Assembly: GCA_031272565.1 (NCBI GenBank)
Contig: JAISTN010000361.1
Span: 1 to 12,359 of the forward strand
Reading direction: 5' to 3'
DNA length: 12,359 bases
Source: Bifidobacteriaceae bacterium
Lineage (GTDB): Bacteria > Actinomycetota > Actinomycetes > Actinomycetales > WQXJ01
This document shows, one piece after another, positions 7,301-12,359 of this stretch. Under the pieces are notes generated by a model that saw only the letters and a program-made list of their open reading frames with translations, was not told the origin of the DNA and searched no databases. Positions within the stretch are counted from its first letter, which is position 1; each line of letters begins with the position of its first letter. The translations under genes were made by a program, and so were the position numbers.

Positions 7301-8683
7301 GGCGGCATCGGCCGAATAGGCCACCAGGTGATAGGCGGTGGAGGTGTAGAGCCAGTTAGCAGCCACGCCCTGATCCGTCTGGTAGTCCACCACCACGGCG
7401 AACCGCTCCCCCGGCTGCAGCACCACCGGTACGGTCAAGTCGACCCGGTGCAGGCCCTTGTCCTGCGCCGTGACCGTGATGGCGGTGGCGCCGCCCGGGC
7501 CAATCGGCTGGGCCACGCCATCGGTCACACCGCCGCCACGCAGGTCCAGGAAGACCCGCACGGTGTAGGTGACACCCGGCGCCGTCGTCTCGACGTTGAG
7601 GGCCCTGAGTTCTTGGGCCGCACGGTCCTGCGGAATCTCAAACGTGCGGCTGGCCTGGCGCGGGTTGGCGGTCTTGTCCGGCTGGGTGTTGTCCGCCCAG
7701 TAGGCGTACTGCAGGCCGTCGCCGCCCGGGTTGGTGTAGGCGCCGCCCAGGTCCAGGTAGGCGAAGCTGGACAAGGTCCGGTCATAGTAGGAAATCCAGT
7801 GGAACGTGCCGTGCGAATTCTTCACCAGGAAGGCGCCATCACCTGGCGGTTCGGTGCGGAAATACGCCTTGGGGTAGTTGTCATCCCAGGCGATCAGCGC
7901 CACCGAGTGATCCGCCCCCGCGACGTGCGGTTCATACATCGCCTTGGAGATGTCGCTGCGCGGGCCGGACCCCTCGATAGCGGCGATGATGACGCCGTGC
8001 TGGTACATGAAGGTCTTGACCTGCTCCAGGCCGGCCGGGTTGAACTGGCCGTTGACCCACAGGGCAGCGCTGGAAACCAGGTACTCGCGGAAGTGGAACT
8101 CGCTGGTGGCCGGGTCCGGGGTGGCAATCTGCCAATCGCCCAGGCCGCTGCCCGTGCCGCCCGGCATGTACTTGGTATAGGGGTAGGTCACCTCGGTGTA
8201 GGCACCCAGGAAGCGGGACAAGGCGACCGCGGTGGTGTCCCGGCTGGTCGCCCCGCGCCAACTGCTGGAAACGCTGAAGTCGTTTGAGGCCTGGGCCAAG
8301 AAGGCCGTTGACAGGTTGGTGGGGTTTTGGACGGCGCCGTTCTTGGCGATCGACCATTCGGCGGAAGCCGCCATGGCGAAGGCCTCGCAGCTTTCGAATG
8401 TGCCCTGGCTGCGTTCCGGCGTGACGCCATTGGAGTTGACCTCCCGGACGTCGAACTCGGCCGGCAGTGTGGCCAGGGCGGTGGTGCTGGCCGATGTGGC
8501 TTGGGTGGCTTGGGCCGCCTGAGTGGCTTGGATGCCTTGGGTGGCGGCGGCGGTTGTTGTCGCTTGGGGGGCAGCGGTGGCCGATGCCGCGTGGGCCGGC
8601 GGGGCCACCGTCAAGGCCAAACCGAGAGCGGCCGTGGCCAACAGGGCGAGGGAACGAGGGCGAGGGGTGCAGGGGCGATTCAT
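4391..8683 (-). CDS. Secreted papain-family (C1) cysteine peptidase with lectin-like domain and 11 Ig-like repeats
   Basis: The 1430-residue protein starts at the ATG at 8683, which has GGGAAG 7 bases upstream and opens directly into a signal peptide (MNRPC... to AHA, residue 32). A GTG at 8761 would add 26 residues ahead of the signal peptide and is rejected. Residues 33-72 are an Ala/Thr/Gln linker with QATQA repeats. The C1 domain (about 73-305) keeps the oxyanion Gln93, catalytic Cys99 (SQGTFESCEAF), His259 (GADHSVALIAWDD) and Asn289 (FLVKNSHG). The Gln-Cys spacing of six matches papain. Two usual Trp positions differ: SCW is SCE and NSW is NSH. Residues 345-455 resemble the lectin-like domain found in bacterial C1 peptidases. 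The rest is Ig-like repeats to the end (…HFTPAA), with no LPXTG or membrane anchor, so it is likely released or held non-covalently. The substrate is unknown. Confidence 0.88.
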   Translation of the reverse strand: MNRPCTPRPRSLALLATAALGLALTVAPPAHAASATAAPQATTTAAATQGIQATQAAQATQATSASTTALATLPAEFDVREVNSNGVTPERSQGTFESCEAFAMAASAEWSIAKNGAVQNPTNLSTAFLAQASNDFSVSSSWRGATSRDTTAVALSRFLGAYTEVTYPYTKYMPGGTGSGLGDWQIATPDPATSEFHFREYLVSSAALWVNGQFNPAGLEQVKTFMYQHGVIIAAIEGSGPRSDISKAMYEPHVAGADHSVALIAWDDNYPKAYFRTEPPGDGAFLVKNSHGTFHWISYYDRTLSSFAYLDLGGAYTNPGGDGLQYAYWADNTQPDKTANPRQASRTFEIPQDRAAQELRALNVETTAPGVTYTVRVFLDLRGGGVTDGVAQPIGPGGATAITVTAQDKGLHRVDLTVPVVLQPGERFAVVVDYQTDQGVAANWLYTSTAYHLVAYSADAAPAVGLTGVTLPNSVLTGQTVTPTVTGNLPAGTTFTYQWYNINQALASATASTFTVPETLSGGALTVRVTARAPGYSQATLESSAVLIQSSAQYACTSYRVGGLAVIGLGVVGRQVRSVYSYQMPADGAFVDTWTTIPNGTAVTVGTGPTYTVTAAEQGLTLSLSHEIERFTCTYGAYAYIEVLPAPAPSLPPPYITYTSLAEGATLTANPAAGTPAGATLAYRWYRNGTLISGSVGQNYVIKAADLGSAISVEALWGNTRAAESAAVYPQGGTISIGQVILSGLEYPGRTISVQVNQVVPTDATLTYQWRLDGVAIAGATTSSYVVRETDINHTLDAAVTATKPGSQSATKVSNQRSVMAIVSIDGLSLTGYPPVVGGTMTAAPVGVYPADATVSYTWYHNGGMIASTEPSYSLANAQAGDYVSVTVRANKEGWYGGMVTSDWMVVQAACSITGVSIGGTPQVGQTLTATATGVAPAGATVTYQWYRSGQPILGQRGATYVVTEQDTGTQLTVQATVVKPDYGPAWAEAAPVTVTGPLPAPTFFVTLQGSVVVGETVNVGVGNLNPPDATVTYEWYVGGVRVAGPRAINYYTIQPADYDKVLVGLATATTPGGPSTSHWTVGARVGLGRPTFQVTLSGTPEVGETLVGTVTGLDPADAQLAYQWQRDGVDMPGVTGTSYQIQLTDQRKWITLKVTASAPDRPDGIYYAYAGAIPDAKVKLTGVTLQGSPAVGQTLTAVPVGQGAATTVTYQWYRGTSVIAGVTGTTYQLTAADAGRDLVVKATARVGSLDPVVKYSNHAQVVGLTGLTIAGTAAPGQTLTAAADYLPAGGTLNLQWYRGTAAITGAKSASYTLTTADAGQDISLKATVSSGGFTSAAKYSNHVKVLGASSVTVMGTAKVGQTLTAAVVAEPAGAVVTCHWFRGSSLVGTGPSYVVKAADAGQDMVLKVTVAQDGLGSQAKYSAHFTPAA
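4394..7303 (-). repeat. Eleven tandem Ig-like domain repeats in the C1 peptidase
   Basis: Residues about 461-1430 are eleven units of 83-92 residues. Each unit has the pattern GxxxVGqTLtA, then YQWYRxG, then sYxlxxaDaGxxlxVxaTa. Unit 2 is the most divergent and lacks the YQW core. Units 9, 10 and 11 (nt 4394-5158) are the most alike, sharing WYRGT or WFRGS and the ending KYSNH or KYSAH. Repeats of this kind act in other secreted actinobacterial proteins as spacers or binding modules for the cell surface or carbohydrate. The role here is inferred. Confidence 0.8.
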
Positions 8684-8730
8684 CTTTGGACTTCCCAGGG
8701 CGATGGTGCGGGGGGGCGGACACAGCCAGT

Positions 8731-8772
8731 TTGGCACAGCCAAGCCCGGCCGGGAAAGCAATCCGGCCCGGG
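8731..8772 (-). terminator. Hairpin pair downstream of lpqB, possible terminator or attenuator
   Basis: In the 118-base gap between lpqB and the peptidase gene, 8763-8772 (ccggcccggg) pairs with 8745-8754 (cccggccggg). This gives about nine GC pairs with one bulged base and a small loop. It is followed by a perfect 5-base stem with a 3-base loop, ttggcacagccaa on the plus strand (8731-8743). No U run follows. The structure could end the mtrB-lpqB transcript or separate expression of the downstream gene. I found no convincing promoter for the peptidase gene in this gap, so partial readthrough remains possible. Confidence 0.4.
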
Positions 8773-8801
8773 TGGCGGGGCCAGTTAGGGCTCCTGGAAG
8801 C

Positions 8802-10850
8802 CTATGGAGCCTGGACCACCACCGACGCTCCCACAGCCACGGAGGCCCAGGTGCGGCCCTGGCGGGTGTACTGGTACAGACCGCCGTTGGTGCCGGTCAA
8901 GAACAGCTCATACAGGCTGTGCCCGCCAGCCAGAGAAGTAGGGGTGTCACCCGGCAGGTTGAGCACGGTGGTGTCGCCGCCAATCGCCACCAGCGAGGCG
9001 ACCGGCGCCCCGCCCGCCTCGGCCGGCGCCAGCACCGCCAGCGTCGACTGGTCGGCCCACAACAGCGAGGCCGGCGTCCCTGCTAGCTCCGCCACCTCCT
9101 TGGTTGTCGCCATCAGCCAGGTGCCACCGCCAGTTAGCCGGTCAATCCCGGCCACCACCAGGCGGACCGTGTCCTCGCCCGGCAAGCTGTAGGCCAACGC
9201 CAGGCGGGCCCCGTCCCGTGACGGCGCCAGCGCCACCACCTGGCCGCCCACCAGCCACGGCGCCTCCAGCACCATGCCCTGGCCGTAGCGCGAGAACACC
9301 ACCACGTTGCCGCCCCCGCCAACCCACAGCCGCCCAGAAGTGTCAAAGACCGGCCCGGCCGTCACCGGCAGATCGCCCGGCAGGGGCCACAAGTCCATGC
9401 CCTCCGGCGGGTCACCCCAAGGTTCCTGGGCCTGCTCGCCTGCCTGCTCGCCTGCCTGCTCACCGGTCTGCTCACCGGTCTGCTCGCCGGTTTCACCCGT
9501 CTGCTCGCCGCCCGTTTCACTCTCTTCGGGAGGCGCTTCGGTGCTCGGTTCGGTGCTCGGTGGACTGCTGGCCTCCGCCCCTGGCGGGGTGCTCACGTCG
9601 CTGCTCGGCTCGGCTCCGGGCTGCTCACCTTCGCCCTCACCTTCGCCCTCGCCCTCACCTTCGCCCTCACCTTCGCCCTCACCGGCCTCCTGGTCTGCTG
9701 CCTGGCTGGCCTCGTAGGCCGCCCGGTCCACCGCTCCCTTGTCCATCACCACCACCTGACCGTCCCACAGGCCAGCCGCCCGGGTCGCCCCGGCATCGAC
9801 CGCCAAGCCCTGCCACAGCCCCGCCGCCCAAAAGCCATTCAAGTTCCTGACCAGGCCGCCCAGGTAGTACTTGATGCCATCGGTGGTCAGGAAGTAAGTC
9901 TGCTCACCGGACGCCGGGTCAATCTCAGGCGGTACCGCCAGGGCGGTCACCGCCAGCGGTGCCGAAGCCACCTCCAGGGCAACCGAGGTCACGTCCGGCA
10001 GGGAGGTCAATGAAGCGGACAGGCAGGCCAGGATCAGCGCCCGTTCCGTCTCCGAGGCCCCACCCATGGCATCGGTCAGGTTGACCGTCGCCACCCGGTC
10101 GGTCACCTGGACGGCATCGGTCGCCAGCCGGGTACCGGCCGGCACCAGGGCGTCCACCGCCCCGGCCAGGTAAGCCGGCGGCCCGGCCAGGAACTGCTCC
10201 ACCAGAGCGGTGGCGGCATGGCGGCGCGGGAACCAGCGGACATCCGGCACCAGATACGAGTGGTCCTTGGTGGGGAAGTAGACCGTACCCGGGTCGTAGT
10301 CAGATGCGAACACGTCCTGCGGAATCACAATGCCGTCCGGCAGCCCCTGCACCCGCCACTCGTCCGCCTCGTCCTGCACCAACAAGAACTCGGCCGTCTG
10401 GGGCGCCGCCGCGGCAGCGGTGTAGTTGCCGGCCACGTCCACCTGGCCCACCTGTGTGAAGCCCACCGTGATCCGCTCCAGGCTCGATTCGGCCGCCGTC
10501 AACGTGGGCGCCTCACCCGAACGGTAGATGGCCACGCTGGCCGTCGGGTCCCAAGCCCCGGCCGCGTCATGGGTCAGGTAAGTCCGGGCCACCGCGAAAT
10601 CGTCCGAGGCCCCCGCCAGCGTGGCCTGCAAGAAGCCCTGCACAATCTGCTCCGGGCTGGCGCCCTCGGCCGGGCCGGCCGCCACCGCCTGGATGTCCGG
10701 CGCCCGGGCGCCAGCTTCCACCAGGCCCTGGTTGACCGGGCCAGCGCTGGGCAGGCTGGCGCAGCCCGCCAGTAGGGCGGCCGCGAACCCCGCGGTGACC
10801 GCCAAGCGGGCGGTCCGCCGCCGGCCGCGGGCTGTCAAGATGCCGTTCAT
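8802..10850 (-). CDS. lpqB: Lipoprotein LpqB, partner of the MtrAB two-component system
   Basis: This 682-residue lipoprotein has an Arg-rich N-terminus, a hydrophobic segment and the lipobox LLAGC, with lipid-bearing Cys30, so it should be anchored outside the membrane. Residues about 200-305 contain the GerMN domain of the family (FPRRHAATALVEQFLAGPP, then VTDRVATVNLTDA). Residues about 310-680 are the LpqB beta-propeller-type domain, with VFDTSGRLWVGGGGNVVVFS and ALAPSRDGARLALAYS. LpqB interacts with the MtrB sensor domain in mycobacteria and influences MtrA signalling and the cell envelope. The start is set by GGAGG at 10858-10862, 7 bases before the ATG. The ATG overlaps the mtrB stop (ATGA), implying translational coupling. 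The protein is about 100 residues longer than typical LpqB because of a low-complexity insert at about 386-477. Confidence 0.92.
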   Translation of the reverse strand: MNGILTARGRRRTARLAVTAGFAAALLAGCASLPSAGPVNQGLVEAGARAPDIQAVAAGPAEGASPEQIVQGFLQATLAGASDDFAVARTYLTHDAAGAWDPTASVAIYRSGEAPTLTAAESSLERITVGFTQVGQVDVAGNYTAAAAAPQTAEFLLVQDEADEWRVQGLPDGIVIPQDVFASDYDPGTVYFPTKDHSYLVPDVRWFPRRHAATALVEQFLAGPPAYLAGAVDALVPAGTRLATDAVQVTDRVATVNLTDAMGGASETERALILACLSASLTSLPDVTSVALEVASAPLAVTALAVPPEIDPASGEQTYFLTTDGIKYYLGGLVRNLNGFWAAGLWQGLAVDAGATRAAGLWDGQVVVMDKGAVDRAAYEASQAADQEAGEGEGEGEGEGEGEGEGEGEQPGAEPSSDVSTPPGAEASSPPSTEPSTEAPPEESETGGEQTGETGEQTGEQTGEQAGEQAGEQAQEPWGDPPEGMDLWPLPGDLPVTAGPVFDTSGRLWVGGGGNVVVFSRYGQGMVLEAPWLVGGQVVALAPSRDGARLALAYSLPGEDTVRLVVAGIDRLTGGGTWLMATTKEVAELAGTPASLLWADQSTLAVLAPAEAGGAPVASLVAIGGDTTVLNLPGDTPTSLAGGHSLYELFLTGTNGGLYQYTRQGRTWASVAVGASVVVQAP
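9420..9695 (-). repeat. Low-complexity repeat insert in LpqB
   Basis: Residues about 386-477 consist of a (Gly-Glu) run (about 390-408), a Pro/Ser/Thr/Glu-rich stretch, and then tandem GEQT/GEQA units. At the DNA level these are short repeats: a 6/12-base unit close to tcaccttcgccc at 9624-9683, and a 12-base unit close to ctgctcgcctgc at about 9430-9500. Such tracts change length by slippage in multiples of three without breaking the frame. The segment is strongly acidic and should be disordered. Confidence 0.85.
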
Positions 10851-12359
10851 GCTTCCACCTCCACGGGCAAAGCCGGCAGGTCAGCCGGGCTGGCACCGGG
10901 CGGGCCGCCGGTACCGCCAGTCCCGCGGCGGACGCCATCGGGCATAACGTCCGTCCCCAAGGCCAGGCCGGCTGACTCAGACCCGTCTTCCGGCACCAAC
11001 TCCAGAGGCGGCGCCAGGTCCTTGACCCCCGCCGTGCGCGGCAAGACCAACCGGAAGCTGGCGCCCTCACCCGGCCGGCCCCAAACGTCCAGGCGGCCAC
11101 CATGCAGGTTGGCGTCCTCGACCGCGATGGCCAAGCCCAGGCCGGTGCCACCGGTGGTGCGCGCCCGCGCCGGATCGGCCCGCCAGAAGCGGTCAAAGAC
11201 CCGCTCCATCTGTTCGTCACTCAAGCCCACGCCGTGGTCCCGCACCACCACCGCGACGGCCCCAAAGTTGGCCGAAACGTACACGTCCACCGGCCCCCCT
11301 TCGGCGTGCTCGATGGCGTTCACCAGCAGGTTGCGCACAATCCGCGACACCCGGCGGCGGTCCAGCTCGGCCAGGCAAGGCTGGTCCGCCAGATGCGGAC
11401 GCAACTCGACCGACTTTTCCGCCGCCAGGGCCTCGAAGCCCTCCAGTTCGCTGGTCACCAGATCCTTCAGTTCGGTTGGCTCGACCTCCAACTGGGCGGC
11501 ACCGGCGTCGAAGCGGGAAATCTCCAGCAGGTCCGCCAGCAAGGCGTCGAACCGGTCCACCTGGGCGGCCAGCAGTTCGGCCGAGCGGGCCTGGGCCGGC
11601 GGGTAGGCCTCGCGGGCGGTGTAAATCATGTCGCTGGCCATGCGGATAGTGGCCAAAGGGGTGCGCAGTTCGTGCGACACATCCGACACGAAGCGCCGCT
11701 GCAACGTCGACAGGTCTTCCAGTTCATCGATGTGGCTTTGCAACGCCGCCGCCATGCCGTTGAAGGACCAGGCCAGCGTGGCAACCTCATCGCGGCCCTT
11801 GACTGTCAGGCGTTCGTCCAGGTCGCCGCCCGCCAGTTTGGCCGCCGCGGCCGCCGCTTGGCGCACCGGCCGGGCCACCTGGTGGGTCACCAGCCAAGCC
11901 ACCAGGACCACGATCACCAGCATGGCCAGGCCGGCGCCGGAAACCACCCGGGCAATCAGGTTCATGGTTGACTGTTCCGTGCTCAGGTCATAGACCAGCA
12001 CCAGGACATAGTTGATGTTCATCAGCCGGACGGACTGGGCCACGGCAATGCCCGGAGAAGCTCCCTCCCCCGCGGTTGTTTCCGGCAGTTCGACCGACTG
12101 CCAGAACTGCTGGCCCGGGTTGTCCAAGGCTGCCTGGCGCAAATCGGCCGAGGCCACATTCCACAGTTGCCGTTCGGTAAAGATGGCGCTGATGGTGCCC
12201 GGCAAGGGTTGATCCGGCGGCACCAGCGAGACGGCCCGGGCGGCCGAACCGCTCTTGACCACCGACCGCACCGTGTCGCGAGCCACGGTTTCCGCCGTCA
12301 GGGGCGAACCGACGGCCGAGGCGTCAAAATTGTCTTGGGCCGAAGAGGCCGAACGTTGA
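10847..12359 (-). CDS. mtrB: Sensor histidine kinase MtrB (5' end beyond window)
   Basis: The frame is open to the right edge, leaving 503 residues visible; the true start and first membrane segment are missing. A GTG at 12286 could be misread as a start, but the sequence upstream continues in frame with protein-like content. Counting from the first visible residue, 1-130 are the extracellular sensor, 134-158 the second membrane helix (GLAMLVIVVLVAWLV), and then HAMP. HisKA follows, with phosphorylated His229 in VSHELRTPLATIRMASDM, and then the ATPase domain: N box (NLLVNAIEHAEGG), G1 (DHGVGLSDEQ), F box (RVFDRFWRAD) and G2 (GGTGLGLAI). A Gly/Pro-rich tail of about 60 residues ends the protein. 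MtrB phosphorylates the response regulator MtrA, which controls cell-wall and division genes; mtrA should lie just beyond the right edge. The stop overlaps the lpqB start. Confidence 0.92.
   Translation of the reverse strand, partial: QRSASSAQDNFDASAVGSPLTAETVARDTVRSVVKSGSAARAVSLVPPDQPLPGTISAIFTERQLWNVASADLRQAALDNPGQQFWQSVELPETTAGEGASPGIAVAQSVRLMNINYVLVLVYDLSTEQSTMNLIARVVSGAGLAMLVIVVLVAWLVTHQVARPVRQAAAAAAKLAGGDLDERLTVKGRDEVATLAWSFNGMAAALQSHIDELEDLSTLQRRFVSDVSHELRTPLATIRMASDMIYTAREAYPPAQARSAELLAAQVDRFDALLADLLEISRFDAGAAQLEVEPTELKDLVTSELEGFEALAAEKSVELRPHLADQPCLAELDRRRVSRIVRNLLVNAIEHAEGGPVDVYVSANFGAVAVVVRDHGVGLSDEQMERVFDRFWRADPARARTTGGTGLGLAIAVEDANLHGGRLDVWGRPGEGASFRLVLPRTAGVKDLAPPLELVPEDGSESAGLALGTDVMPDGVRRGTGGTGGPPGASPADLPALPVEVEA

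Noticed and set aside
4394..7303. Regularly spaced repeats considered as CRISPR or other DNA-level array
   Set aside because: The period is about 260 bases, it is in frame and degenerate at the DNA level, and it is fully explained by protein Ig-like domains.
5906..8287. A 793-codon open frame on the plus strand, antisense to the peptidase gene
   Set aside because: The translation is dominated by Gly, Arg, His, Val and Ala with no recognisable domain or signal, as expected opposite a high-GC gene. The minus-strand frame has complete, motif-bearing domains.
8710..8716. Homopolymer of seven G (plus strand) as a phase-variation tract
   Set aside because: Seven bases is short for efficient slippage, and the tract is not inside a coding frame or a recognised promoter spacer.
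8684..8761. Upstream GTG start for the peptidase (26 extra residues)
   Set aside because: The extension precedes the signal peptide and has no ribosome site, whereas the ATG at 8683 has GGGAAG at good spacing and begins the signal peptide directly.
12284..12286. GTG at 12286 as the true start of mtrB
   Set aside because: The frame continues upstream to the edge with plausible sensor-domain sequence. A start here would remove the first membrane helix and part of the sensor domain.

Overview
The window is high-GC DNA from an actinomycete (phylum Actinomycetota). The strongest evidence is a sensor kinase and lipoprotein pair that I read as mtrB-lpqB, which is essentially confined to that phylum. 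All four genes lie on the minus strand, so transcription runs from the right edge to the left. The many open frames on the plus strand look like high-GC shadows. Nothing in the sequence fixes the genus. The large secreted, Ig-repeat and FIVAR-bearing proteins would suit a host-, gut- or biofilm-associated lineage, but that is only a suggestion.

Right part (8802-12359): the mtrB gene, cut at its 5' end by the window edge, overlaps lpqB by 4 bases (ATGA). MtrB is the membrane histidine kinase of the MtrAB system, and LpqB is a lipoprotein encoded with it. LpqB carries an unusual repetitive Gly/Glu/Gln/Thr/Pro/Ser insert of about 90 residues.

Middle (4391-8801): after a 118-base gap containing two hairpins comes a secreted papain-family (C1) cysteine peptidase of 1430 residues. 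It has a signal peptide, a peptidase domain with all four active-site residues, a lectin-like domain, and then about 11 Ig-like repeats filling the C-terminal two thirds. This is not the gene arrangement I would expect downstream of lpqB.

Left part (1-4390): a 260-base spacer carries a well-formed promoter. Two near-identical palindromes with central CG, resembling LacI-family operators, sit at its -35/spacer region and at its predicted start site. This promoter drives a very large secreted modular protein of more than 1376 residues that runs off the left edge. It begins with a beta-helix glycoside hydrolase domain related to clan GH-N (GH28/GH49), followed by Ig-like, CBM96/DNRLRE-like, cadherin-like, LamG-like and FIVAR modules.

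Taken together, a conserved envelope-signalling operon lies next to two large exported enzymes, one a protease and one a probable carbohydrase. The carbohydrase appears to be controlled separately by a sugar-type repressor. Joint action of the two on glycoprotein or polysaccharide material is an inference from adjacency only.
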